DNA from: Flagellimonas oceani
Lineage (GTDB): Bacteria; Bacteroidota; Bacteroidia; Flavobacteriales; Flavobacteriaceae
DNA: 64,000 nucleotides
Assembly: GCF_011068285.1 (NCBI RefSeq)
Contig: NZ_CP049616.1
Coordinates: 910,501 to 974,500, forward strand
Direction of reading: 5' to 3'
The notes beneath the pieces were generated by a model, which was not told the origin of the DNA, did not search any database, and saw nothing but the letters and a program-made list of their open reading frames with translations. The position numbers and the translations under genes were made by a program. Shown here one piece after another: positions 26,699 to 34,728 of the stretch. The stretch's first letter is position 1. Each line of letters starts with the position of its first letter.

Positions 26699-26948
26699 GC
26701 CAGAACTACAATTATATGGGACCGATTGGTGTCCCAAATCAGCTGCCATTCGCAATTATTTGCAGGGCAAATGGATAGCATTTGAAGATTTTAACGTGGA
26801 GACGGATGCCGTGGCAGAACTAAAGATACGGTCGCTATATGATGGGGTCCTCAAGTTTCCCACAGTAATGGCAGGGAATGATTTTATCAAAAACCCGAGT
26901 GTACCGGAACTCAACGCTTTTTTGCGGAAGCACAACATCGATAGCTGA
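26691..26948 (+). CDS. Mini-glutaredoxin with CPKS active site
   Basis: This 85-residue glutaredoxin/thioredoxin-fold protein has the motif YGTDWCPKS (C14-P-K-S17), a cis-Pro loop KFPTVMAG, and the C-terminal motif KNPSVPELNAFL. A single active-site Cys suggests a monothiol mechanism. Its start overlaps the antiporter stop by 8 bases. Its closest relative in the window is the central domain of the flavoenzyme at 26988, which has the same layout but no Cys. Confidence 0.87.
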   Translation: MDKPELQLYGTDWCPKSAAIRNYLQGKWIAFEDFNVETDAVAELKIRSLYDGVLKFPTVMAGNDFIKNPSVPELNAFLRKHNIDS

Positions 26949-26987
26949 TGATAAGAATAAAACACATTAATACTAAAATACAATACT

Positions 26988-28631
26988 ATGATGACCGACC
27001 CTAGATTTCCCATATTGACACAAAAACAAATCACTACCCTTAAGGCGTATGGTGATATCATCAATTTTGAAAGCGAAACGGTACTTTTCCAGGTAGGCGA
27101 TCGGGACTATGATTTTTACATCGTACTCGAGGGTCAGGTAGCCATTAAGGATACCCATGATCGTGATAAAGTACTCGTGACCCATGAGGTCAATGAATTT
27201 ACGGGCGACAACAGTATGCTCTCCAGTAGAAGGATACCCTTTAGTGGTCATGCTTTAGAGGGAAGTTCTGTCCTACGGATCAAACCAGAGGTTTTAAAGG
27301 AAATCATATCCAAGCACAGTGGCATAGGGGAAATACTTCTAAGTGCATTTCTCCTAAGGCAGGAAGTCATGTTGAAGGAGTACGTCGGGGGTATCAAGAT
27401 CATTGGATCTGAAAAGTCCAAGGACACCTATGCCCTGCGTGATTTTATGGAAAAGAACCATATATGGCATTCCTTTCTCAATATCGATGCGTCCGAGGAA
27501 GCCAAAGAATTATTGAACAGTTTTAATCTTGATTTGGAAGAACTCCCCATACTTATCAATATGTCCGGGGAACTATATAAAAATCCCAGCCTTGCCGAAC
27601 TGGCACGATTGACGGGGGTACTTATGGATTTTGGGGACGACATCTATGATGTGTTGGTGGTCGGGGCAGGGCCGTCTGGTTTGGCGGCCAGTGTTTATGC
27701 CGCTTCAGAGGGCTTGTCCGTAGTGACCATTGATGGCAATGCCCCAGGGGGACAGGCAGGTAAAAGTTCAAAAATTGAAAACTATCTCGGTTTTCCTTCA
27801 GGGATTTCAGGGAACGATCTTGCCAATAAGGCCTATCTCCAAGCACAAAAATTTGGATGTAACATTTCCATACCCCACAAAGCGGAACAGGTGGAGTACA
27901 ATGGACAGTATTTCACGTTGAGTGCCTCCAACAACAAGAAGATCAAGGCAAGGTCGATTATTGCTGCCACTGGGGCCGAGTATAGAAGATTGCCCATCGA
28001 GAACATCGAAAGGTTTGAGGGCAGTGGCGTATTCTACTCCGCTACGGGAATGAACGCATCGGCCTGTAAAAATGAACTGGTCGGTGTAGTGGGCGGTGGG
28101 AACTCAGCAGGCCAGGCAGCCTTGTTCTTGGCGGACCATGCCGCTGAGGTACATGTGATTATCCGCGGGGATGACCTCGGGTCCAAAATGAGCGATTATT
28201 TGGTGCAGCGTATTTACTCCGCACCCAATATCATTGTCCATAAAAACAGCAATGTGGTCCAACTCAACGGAGAGCACCATTTACAATCCCTGGTACTGGA
28301 GTCAGAAGGGGAAACCCAGACCATTGGGATTTCCAACCTGTTCACCTTCATTGGCGCAAGACCCTGCAGCGATTGGCTGAACCAGATCGTGGCCATGGAT
28401 GATAAGGGGTTTGTCTATACCGGTCCCGATGTTTTGGAATCCGCCATGATCAAATGCTCCATATACGATCAACGCAAACCACAGTCATTGGAAGCAAGCA
28501 TACCAGGATTCTTTGCGGTCGGGGATGTGAGGAAAGGTTCCGTGAAAAGAGTCGCCTCCGCAGTGGGGGAAGGTTCCATGGCCATAAGCCAGATTCACCA
28601 GTATTTGGCCGATCTGAAAGTACATATCTAA
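26988..28631 (+). CDS. Flavoenzyme: cNMP-binding + Cys-less glutaredoxin-like + TrxR-like domains
   Basis: This 547-residue protein has three parts. Residues about 16-130 form a cyclic-nucleotide-binding-type barrel. Residues about 136-212 resemble the neighbouring mini-glutaredoxin, but the CPxS site is SKDT (144-147). Residues about 220-545 are a thioredoxin-reductase-like FAD/NAD(P)H domain, with VVGAGPSG (224-231), GGQAGKSSKIENYLGFP, VGVVGGGNSAGQAA and FAVGDVR. The redox CxxC of true thioredoxin reductase is missing; only C360 lies near its place. It may be a ligand-gated NAD(P)H oxidoreductase for the neighbouring glutaredoxin. Such fusions occur elsewhere with UBP zinc-finger neighbours. 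Confidence 0.88.
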   Translation: MMTDPRFPILTQKQITTLKAYGDIINFESETVLFQVGDRDYDFYIVLEGQVAIKDTHDRDKVLVTHEVNEFTGDNSMLSSRRIPFSGHALEGSSVLRIKPEVLKEIISKHSGIGEILLSAFLLRQEVMLKEYVGGIKIIGSEKSKDTYALRDFMEKNHIWHSFLNIDASEEAKELLNSFNLDLEELPILINMSGELYKNPSLAELARLTGVLMDFGDDIYDVLVVGAGPSGLAASVYAASEGLSVVTIDGNAPGGQAGKSSKIENYLGFPSGISGNDLANKAYLQAQKFGCNISIPHKAEQVEYNGQYFTLSASNNKKIKARSIIAATGAEYRRLPIENIERFEGSGVFYSATGMNASACKNELVGVVGGGNSAGQAALFLADHAAEVHVIIRGDDLGSKMSDYLVQRIYSAPNIIVHKNSNVVQLNGEHHLQSLVLESEGETQTIGISNLFTFIGARPCSDWLNQIVAMDDKGFVYTGPDVLESAMIKCSIYDQRKPQSLEASIPGFFAVGDVRKGSVKRVASAVGEGSMAISQIHQYLADLKVHI

Positions 28632-28643
28632 GATTAGGGTATT

Positions 28644-28934
28644 ATGAAGAATGTAGAAGAATATTGCGGGCATTTGGACCGGGAAGATTTTAAGACAACC
28701 CGTAAAAAGGTATGTGAGGCTTGTGTGGAGACCGGGGGCAAATGGAACCATTTGCGACTTTGTCAAACCTGCGGAGCCGTGCTGTGCTGCAATGCTTCCC
28801 CGAACCAGCATGCACAAAAACATTTTGAGGAAACCGGTCACCCCGTGGTCACCTCGATTTTGCCCAAACCTTGGTCCAGGTTTGCCTGGTGCTATGTGGA
28901 CCAGGTCAAACGGCCCTTAAGGCAAATAGATTAA
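28644..28934 (+). CDS. UBP-type zinc-finger protein
   Basis: This 96-residue protein is almost entirely a zf-UBP domain. Candidate zinc ligands include C8, H10, C24, C27, C40, C43, C48, H56, H60 and H66, in the order of the ubiquitin-protease zinc finger. In eukaryotes this domain binds the C-terminal Gly-Gly of ubiquitin; in bacteria its role is unknown, but it often accompanies a cNMP/TrxR-like flavoenzyme, as here (12 bp downstream). The tail KRPLRQID is basic. Confidence 0.9.
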   Translation: MKNVEEYCGHLDREDFKTTRKKVCEACVETGGKWNHLRLCQTCGAVLCCNASPNQHAQKHFEETGHPVVTSILPKPWSRFAWCYVDQVKRPLRQID

Positions 28935-28964
28935 TACGATGTTAAATCAAAAAACAGAAACACT

Positions 28965-30011
28965 ATGAAACAGCTCAAATTAGCAGGAACAGCATTTTTT
29001 TTCTTATTAACCATTTTAAATAACAGCATGATGTCACAAACAGTTCCAGGGGAAAAGGACCCCAATATTTCAAAGGATACCCGCGCATTTTTGGCGGTAT
29101 TGAACAGTGGAGATGGACCACCATTGGAGGAACTTTCCCCTTTAGATGCCCGTCAAGTGTTGGTGGGTGCCCAGAAATCGGTATCCTACGACTATAGCGA
29201 TATCGAAGAATCGGAAAGAGAGATTACCCAAGACGGCCAGACCATCACCATCCATATCATGAAGCCCAAAGGGGCAAAGGGCATCTTGCCCGTTTTCATG
29301 TTCTTCCATGGTGGGGGATGGGTGCTAGGCGATTACCCGACGCACAAACGACTGGTAAGGGATCTGGTCGTGGGAAGCGGGGCAGCGGCTGTATTTCCCG
29401 ATTATACACCAACGCCGGATGCACAGTTTCCCGTGGCCATCAACCAGGGCTATGCGGCCACCAAATGGGTTGCGGAACATGGTAATGAAATCGGTGTCGA
29501 CGGCTCCAGATTGGCCGTTGCTGGGAACAGTGTGGGTGGAAACATGTCCACCGTTGTTTCCTTGATGGCCAAGGAGAAAAATGGCCCTAAAATTGCTTTT
29601 CAGCTTTTGCTGTGGCCGTTGGTGGATTCCGATACGAGCCGTCCATCCTATAAAAAATATGGCCAAGGCAGGTTTTTAACCACCCCGATCATGGAGTGGA
29701 TGTGGGATATGTACATTCCCGATCCAGAAGATCGCAAGCAAAAATATGTCTCCCCGGTCAATGCCACTCTGGAGGAGCTGAAAGGATTACCGCCCGCGTT
29801 GATCCAGGTTGCTGAAAACGATATCCTTTACGATGAGGGTGTCGCCTATGGCAGAAAGCTTGATGAAGCGGGAGTACCCACCACCACAACGGTGTATCAG
29901 GGCATGATCCACGATTATGGCATGTTGAATCCTCTATCCCATATTCCCGGGGTACAGGAAGCGCTGATACAGGCTTCGGCCATGTTACGCGAAGCCTTGT
30001 TTGAAGAATAA
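28965..30011 (+). CDS. Secreted HSL-type alpha/beta-hydrolase (esterase)
   Basis: This 348-residue protein has an N-terminal hydrophobic signal (residues 1-25). It belongs to the hormone-sensitive-lipase group: the oxyanion motif HGGGW is at 115-119, the nucleophile S189 is in VAGNSVGGN, and an Asp and His follow in AENDILYDEG and GMIHDYGML. It should hydrolyse short-chain carboxyl esters in the periplasm. It lies 30 bp after the UBP gene and is followed by a strong hairpin terminator. Confidence 0.9.
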   Translation: MKQLKLAGTAFFFLLTILNNSMMSQTVPGEKDPNISKDTRAFLAVLNSGDGPPLEELSPLDARQVLVGAQKSVSYDYSDIEESEREITQDGQTITIHIMKPKGAKGILPVFMFFHGGGWVLGDYPTHKRLVRDLVVGSGAAAVFPDYTPTPDAQFPVAINQGYAATKWVAEHGNEIGVDGSRLAVAGNSVGGNMSTVVSLMAKEKNGPKIAFQLLLWPLVDSDTSRPSYKKYGQGRFLTTPIMEWMWDMYIPDPEDRKQKYVSPVNATLEELKGLPPALIQVAENDILYDEGVAYGRKLDEAGVPTTTTVYQGMIHDYGMLNPLSHIPGVQEALIQASAMLREALFEE

Positions 30012-30030
30012 CACAATACATTGAAAAATC

Positions 30031-30061
30031 ATGGCAGTGCCAGCTATAATGGCACTGTCAT
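30031..30061 (+). terminator. Strong hairpin terminator after the esterase gene
   Basis: ATGGCAGTGCCA (30031-30042) pairs with TGGCACTGTCAT (30050-30061), a 12-bp stem with one G-U pair and a 7-nt loop. It ends the unit that began near 25002 or earlier. Confidence 0.75.
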
Positions 30062-30213
30062 TTACTGAAAAAATCAAATATCCACCTTATGATTTCATTT
30101 GGTATTGCCCACTGGAAATTAGTGGTAATGATATAGGGGTTTTTCGAAACCCTGGCGTCTCCTAAAAAGTAATTCGTGGACGAGGGAAATTATAAGGGTA
30201 TAAAAAAACAAAA

Positions 30214-30687
30214 ATGAAGGAAATAAACAAGATTGGACTAAATACCGAAAAAAGCAATGAATTGGCCAATTTACTGAATGATCTCTTGGCCGAGTATTCC
30301 GTATTCTATCAGAATGTCAGAGGCTATCATTGGAACATTCAGGGGGACAAGTTTTTTGAGCTCCATTCAAAGTTTGAGGAGTTGTACAATGACCTTTTCC
30401 ATAAAATTGATGAAGTGGCCGAACGCATATTGACCCTTGGTTTTGCCCCGAATTATACGTTCACCTCCTATTTGAAAACGGCAAAAATCAAAGAAAGCGA
30501 CCAAAGCACTGACGGACCTAGTTCCGTGCAGGAAATCATAGCATCGCTTCAAATCCTTTTATCCAAACAACGCATCTTATTGGATAAATCCGGAGCATTG
30601 AACGATGCAGGTACCAATGCTTTGATGAACGATTATATCAGTGAGCAGGAAAAGCTGATTTGGATGTATTCCGCTTATCTAAAATAA
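30214..30687 (+). CDS. dps: Dps-family ferritin-like DNA-protection protein
   Basis: This 157-residue four-helix protein has the Dps inter-subunit ferroxidase residues at the spacing of Listeria Dps: H39 and H51 (YHWN... ELHSKFEEL), D66 and E70 (HKIDEVAERI). Dps dodecamers oxidise Fe(II) with peroxide, store iron and protect DNA. It opens a group of stress genes (GNAT, OsmC, SRPBCC). The 150 bp upstream of it, after the terminator, should contain its promoter, but no clear TAnnTTTG box is seen. Confidence 0.94.
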   Translation: MKEINKIGLNTEKSNELANLLNDLLAEYSVFYQNVRGYHWNIQGDKFFELHSKFEELYNDLFHKIDEVAERILTLGFAPNYTFTSYLKTAKIKESDQSTDGPSSVQEIIASLQILLSKQRILLDKSGALNDAGTNALMNDYISEQEKLIWMYSAYLK

Positions 30688-30702
30688 TAGAGAATAAACA
30701 GG

Positions 30703-31029
30703 TTGATGAAAACTGAATATGAATATAAGGATATACCGCTGGTCAAAAACGAAGAAAAAAGACGTTTTGAAATAGCAATTGAGGGCCGATATGCATTCAC
30801 CAATTATGGGGAATTTGGCAACCAAATTGCCTTGGTACATACGGAGACCGACCCGGAGATATCTGGGCAGGGTGCGGCCAGTGCACTTATCGAGAAGACC
30901 TTGCGGTATTTGGAAGAGAAGCAAATTGAATTACTGCCCTTCTGTCCGTTTGTATTTGCCTATATACGAAGGCACCCGGAGTGGAAGCGCATCGTAAGTA
31001 AAAAATTCAAGGGCTATGACAAACTTTAG
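30703..31029 (+). CDS. Small GNAT-family N-acetyltransferase
   Basis: This 108-residue GNAT protein of the NATD1/YidJ-like kind has the cofactor loop DPEISGQGAASALIEKTLRYLE and the CPFVFAYIRRHPEWK end. It is 15 bp after the Dps stop, so it is co-transcribed with it. The acetylated target is unknown. It resembles the shorter protein at 25002 in its whole layout. Confidence 0.88.
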   Translation: MMKTEYEYKDIPLVKNEEKRRFEIAIEGRYAFTNYGEFGNQIALVHTETDPEISGQGAASALIEKTLRYLEEKQIELLPFCPFVFAYIRRHPEWKRIVSKKFKGYDKL

Positions 31030-31060
31030 CCAAAATCAATAACCATATATCTGAAAGCAT

Positions 31061-31453
31061 ATGAAAACAAGTGTTGCCACCATCGGGAAACAAAAATATA
31101 AGACGGAGATCCAAGCGGGAAACCACATTGTCATCGCCGATGAACCGGAGGATGTGGGTGGAGGAAATTTGGGGTTTACTCCCACAGAACTTCTTGAATC
31201 CTCATTGGCGTCCTGTACGGCGATGACCCTACGAATGTATGCGGACAGGAAAGGATGGGATTTGGAAAAGGTAGAGATCAAGGTCGGTTTTAAAAGGAAC
31301 ATGGCCACAGGTGAGGTGACCTTTATGAAAGAAATCCAACTGTTCGGAAACCTACAACCCGAAGAACGTGAACGATTGTTGGAGATGGGGTCAAAATGTC
31401 CCATTGAAAAAATGATTACGGGAACTATCTCGGTAACCTCTTATTTGAAATAA
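31061..31453 (+). CDS. OsmC/Ohr-family protein
   Basis: This 130-residue protein has the two redox cysteines C52 (SSLASCTAMTLRMYA) and C113 (SKCPIEKMI). Its length and the GFTPTELLESSLASC segment fit the short OsmC-like (YhfA-type) subgroup that reduces organic hydroperoxides. It differs clearly from the OsmC at 5961. It lies 31 bp after the GNAT gene in the Dps group. Confidence 0.92.
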   Translation: MKTSVATIGKQKYKTEIQAGNHIVIADEPEDVGGGNLGFTPTELLESSLASCTAMTLRMYADRKGWDLEKVEIKVGFKRNMATGEVTFMKEIQLFGNLQPEERERLLEMGSKCPIEKMITGTISVTSYLK

Positions 31454-31468
31454 AAATCAAGAATTGAT

Positions 31469-31918
31469 TTGACCGTTATGGAAATCAAGACACAAATCAT
31501 TGTAAATGCCCCACCGAATAAAGTTTGGGCGGTCTTGATGGACTTCGAAAACTACCCCGATTGGAATTCTTTTATAAAAAGGATTACGGGTAAACCAAAA
31601 GTTGGTGGCCAAATCTTGGTAAGCATTGTATCGCCCGAAGGGAGGCATATGACATTTAAACCAACAGTACTGGTTTTTGAACATAACAAAGAATTTCGTT
31701 GGTTGGGAAAGTTATGGTTTAAAGGTGTATTTGATGGAGAACATACGTTCGAACTTGTGGATAATGGAAACGGCACTACCATTTTCAACCATAGCGAAAC
31801 CTTTAGGGGGCTATTGGTAAGCCTGTTCAAAAAACAACTTGAAATCAGTACTAGGTCAGGTTTTGAGCGCATGAATAGCGACTTGAAGCAACGAGTGGAA
31901 AGCCAGGTGCATGTATAA
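31469..31918 (+). CDS. SRPBCC-family protein
   Basis: This 149-residue protein has a START/Bet v1-like fold. It opens with EIKTQIIVNAPPNKVWAVLMDFENYPDWNSFIK, followed by EFRWLGKLWFKGVFDGEHTFEL and a long C-terminal helix, as in the SRPBCC ligand-binding group. It binds a hydrophobic ligand in a deep pocket or acts as a cyclase/aromatase; the ligand is unknown. It is close to both neighbours (15 bp after OsmC). Confidence 0.88.
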   Translation: MTVMEIKTQIIVNAPPNKVWAVLMDFENYPDWNSFIKRITGKPKVGGQILVSIVSPEGRHMTFKPTVLVFEHNKEFRWLGKLWFKGVFDGEHTFELVDNGNGTTIFNHSETFRGLLVSLFKKQLEISTRSGFERMNSDLKQRVESQVHV

Positions 31919-31937
31919 CCGGAAAAGCGAACCAATC

Positions 31938-32906
31938 ATGAAAAATGTAAAACCGTATTTGCTGTTACTATTGATGTTCACATTGGGATGTCAAGAGAAT
32001 TCAACTGTAGAGAAGCAAACAATGATAAATGAAAGCAAAATGGAACAGATTAAATATAGAACACTGGAAGTTCAAGGATTGAACATTGCCTATCGAGAGG
32101 CTGGAAACCCGGAAAACCCCACAATTGTGCTGCTGCATGGATACCCATCCTCTTCACATCAATATCGAAAGGTGTTGGCCCAACTTTCGGATGCATACCA
32201 TTTAGTGGCTCCGGATTATCCTGGATTCGGGAACAGTGATTTTCCGTCACCGGACGATTATGAATACACTTTTGACAACATTGCAGCAACTATGGATACT
32301 TTTTTACAGTTAAAAGGTCTGGATTCTTTTGCGATAATGATGCAGGATTATGGTGCTCCGGTCGGTTTTAGGATCGCTACGGCGCATCCTGAAAAGATCA
32401 CGGCCATTATTACACAGAATGGAAACGCCTATGAGGAAGGTATTGGGGAAATATGGAAAGGAATCAAAGACCTTTGGGCCAATAGGAACGACAGTACCGA
32501 AAAGGCATTGTTACCTGCTTTTACATTGGAAGGTTTACGATGGGACTACACCCACGGAACCCGCAATCCTGAAAATGTGAACCCCGATAGCTGGCATTTG
32601 GATTATTTGAGAATGAACCGTCCCCATGCCCATAAAGTCAATTTGGATTTATGGTACGACTATCAAAACAACTTGAAACTATATCCAAAATGGCAAAAGT
32701 ACCTTAGGGACAATCAACCGCCGCTATTGGTTGTTTGGGGAAAAAATGACGAATATTTTCCCGAAAGTGGCGCCGAAGCCTTTAAAAAAGATGTGAAGAA
32801 TATTGACTACAATATTTATGATACCGGCCATTTTGCCCTGGAAGAGGACGGAAATAAAATCATACCTAAAATCCGGACCTTTATGGAAGGCGTGGTAAAT
32901 AAATAG
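31938..32906 (+). CDS. Alpha/beta-hydrolase lipoprotein with Asp nucleophile (dehalogenase/epoxide hydrolase-like)
   Basis: I start at the ATG at 31938, which gives a lipoprotein signal with lipid cysteine C18 (FTLGC); an in-frame ATG at 31911 overlaps the upstream gene. The 322-residue product has LLHGYPSSSHQYRK (oxyanion region), DYPGFGNSD, and MMQDYGAPVGFR at the nucleophile elbow, where Asp replaces the usual Ser. That Asp, with the His in DTGHFALEE, is the pattern of haloalkane dehalogenases and epoxide hydrolases. The substrate is unknown. It is anchored in a membrane facing the periplasm. Confidence 0.87.
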   Translation: MKNVKPYLLLLLMFTLGCQENSTVEKQTMINESKMEQIKYRTLEVQGLNIAYREAGNPENPTIVLLHGYPSSSHQYRKVLAQLSDAYHLVAPDYPGFGNSDFPSPDDYEYTFDNIAATMDTFLQLKGLDSFAIMMQDYGAPVGFRIATAHPEKITAIITQNGNAYEEGIGEIWKGIKDLWANRNDSTEKALLPAFTLEGLRWDYTHGTRNPENVNPDSWHLDYLRMNRPHAHKVNLDLWYDYQNNLKLYPKWQKYLRDNQPPLLVVWGKNDEYFPESGAEAFKKDVKNIDYNIYDTGHFALEEDGNKIIPKIRTFMEGVVNK

Positions 32907-32943
32907 TATAACTTGTGTTGATATTACCTTAAATCAATGTAAT

Positions 32944-34329
32944 ATGAAAAAACGTATAGTATTATTGATCATATGGCTATCAACAGCATCATTGGTAGCC
33001 CAAGATGTAACGGGTGCATGGGGCGGAACCTTGGATGTCCAAGGAACGCGTCTTCGGGTCGTCTTTAATGTGACCGAGGGCCCAGAGGGGTATATTACCA
33101 CTCTGGACAGTCCCGACCAAGGCGTTAAGGGCATGCCGGTTACAACGACGGAAGTCGATGGACCGAAGATCACTTTTGGATTGCCGTCAGCCCGGATTAC
33201 CTATCAGGGCGTGCTAAAGGACAGTTCGATTGTTGGAACCTTTACACAGCACAGTCAAGATTTTCCGTTGACATTGACGAAGCGAACTATGGAGGAAATG
33301 GCTGTTGTTCGGCCTCAAGAACCATCCGAGCCCTATCCTTACATCGCTGAAAATGTCACCTTTCCAAACAAGAACGCCAATATCACACTTGCTGGAACCT
33401 TGACTCTCCCGCGGGAAAAAGGTCCTTTTCCGGCCGTTGTCCTGATATCGGGAAGCGGTCCTCAGAATAGGGATGAGGAATTGATGGGGCACAAACCCTT
33501 TTTGGTACTATCCGATCATTTGACCAGAAACGGTATTGCGGTTTTACGGTATGATGATAGGGGCTTTGGAGCTTCCACCGGTGACTTTGCTTCCGCTACC
33601 AGTGCCGATTTTGCCACTGATGTGGTAAGTGCCATTACCTACCTGAAGTCCAGATCGGAAATAGATGGCAAGGCCATCGGGCTCGTTGGCCATAGTGAAG
33701 GCGGGCTTATTGCACCCATGGTCGCGGCAGGTTCCAAGGACGTTGCCTTTATGGTCTTGATGGCAGGATCGGGTATTCGAGGGGATAAGTTATTGTTACT
33801 GCAGGAGGAATTGATCGAAAGGGTTTTGGGTACGCCCGAACCGGAAATCAAGCAGATGCTCGAGACCAATGGAAAGCTGTTTGATGCCATTGTGAATTCC
33901 AAAGATGATACGCGATTAAAATCGGAACTCAGGGATATCTTGGAGGAAGAAGGTGCAGTAACCGTTCCGGAAGGCATGACCAAGGTGGAACTCATTAGCG
34001 CACAGATCGGCCAATTCACCTCTCCATGGGTAAAGTATTTTCTACGCTACGACCCATCGAGTAACCTGGGTAAAGTGACATGTCCTGTTTTGGCCATCAA
34101 TGGTGAGAAGGATCTTCAGGTTCCGCCCCAAGAGAACCTTTCAGCCATTAAAAAGGCCATCAATAAGGGAGGAAATTCGAATGTTACCACTAGGGAATTC
34201 AAGGGTTTGAACCATCTTTTTCAGGAAGCGGAAACGGGGTCCCCACTGGAATATGCGAAAATTGAGCAGACCATCGCCCCCGTGGTCCTTAACGCTATTA
34301 CAGCATGGATCAAAACCCAGACCAATTAA
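32944..34329 (+). CDS. Secreted alpha/beta-hydrolase with N-terminal beta domain
   Basis: This 461-residue protein has a signal peptide (MKKRIVLLIIWLSTASLVAQ). An N-terminal beta-rich domain (about 22-115, VTGAWGGTLDVQG...) is followed by an alpha/beta-hydrolase domain with VLISGSGPQNRDEE (oxyanion region), the nucleophile in VGHSEGG, and a C-terminal His in FKGLNHLFQE. This architecture is common in Bacteroidota and is annotated as a serine hydrolase or S9-type esterase/peptidase; the activity is unproven. It lies 37 bp after the previous hydrolase. Confidence 0.87.
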   Translation: MKKRIVLLIIWLSTASLVAQDVTGAWGGTLDVQGTRLRVVFNVTEGPEGYITTLDSPDQGVKGMPVTTTEVDGPKITFGLPSARITYQGVLKDSSIVGTFTQHSQDFPLTLTKRTMEEMAVVRPQEPSEPYPYIAENVTFPNKNANITLAGTLTLPREKGPFPAVVLISGSGPQNRDEELMGHKPFLVLSDHLTRNGIAVLRYDDRGFGASTGDFASATSADFATDVVSAITYLKSRSEIDGKAIGLVGHSEGGLIAPMVAAGSKDVAFMVLMAGSGIRGDKLLLLQEELIERVLGTPEPEIKQMLETNGKLFDAIVNSKDDTRLKSELRDILEEEGAVTVPEGMTKVELISAQIGQFTSPWVKYFLRYDPSSNLGKVTCPVLAINGEKDLQVPPQENLSAIKKAINKGGNSNVTTREFKGLNHLFQEAETGSPLEYAKIEQTIAPVVLNAITAWIKTQTN

Positions 34330-34354
34330 TATAGTGACCCATAAAAATAATATA

Positions 34355-34657
34355 ATGAATAGAGATTTTGATACGTTGAGCCAAGCAATGAACGTACTTA
34401 GGGATGAAGGTTATGTAGAGGATTTTAACCTAAAACAAAATTGCCTTGAATGCCGCAATGGTGAATACAAGGTGTTCCATGATGAATTTAAGGTGGATGA
34501 ATATTACCGCTTCGAGGGAATGAGCGATCCCGGGGACTCCAGCGTCCTGTACGCCATTTCTTCGGATAAATACAAGTTAAAAGGGCAACTGGTCAATGGC
34601 TATGGCATTTATTCGGAAAGCATTACGGATGAAATGTTGAACAAGCTCAAGGTCTGA
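34355..34657 (+). CDS. Small conserved protein, annotated in relatives as phosphoribosylpyrophosphate synthetase-like
   Basis: I start at the ATG at 34355 (MNRDFDTLSQAMNVL), because the upstream in-frame extension lies inside the hydrolase gene. The 100-residue product has a helix, then a Cys pair CLEC, then FYRFEGMSDPGDSSVLYAI-type text that recurs in a small Bacteroidota family. Databases often label this family phosphoribosylpyrophosphate synthetase, but it is far too short for that enzyme and lacks its motifs. The function is unknown. It lies 25 bp after the hydrolase stop. Confidence 0.8.
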   Translation: MNRDFDTLSQAMNVLRDEGYVEDFNLKQNCLECRNGEYKVFHDEFKVDEYYRFEGMSDPGDSSVLYAISSDKYKLKGQLVNGYGIYSESITDEMLNKLKV

Positions 34658-34728
34658 TGCCTTGCTCAAGGATGTACCAGGCTTGGATTTTGATAATTGA
34701 ACAAAATCCTTAGTTTATCTATGGCTAC

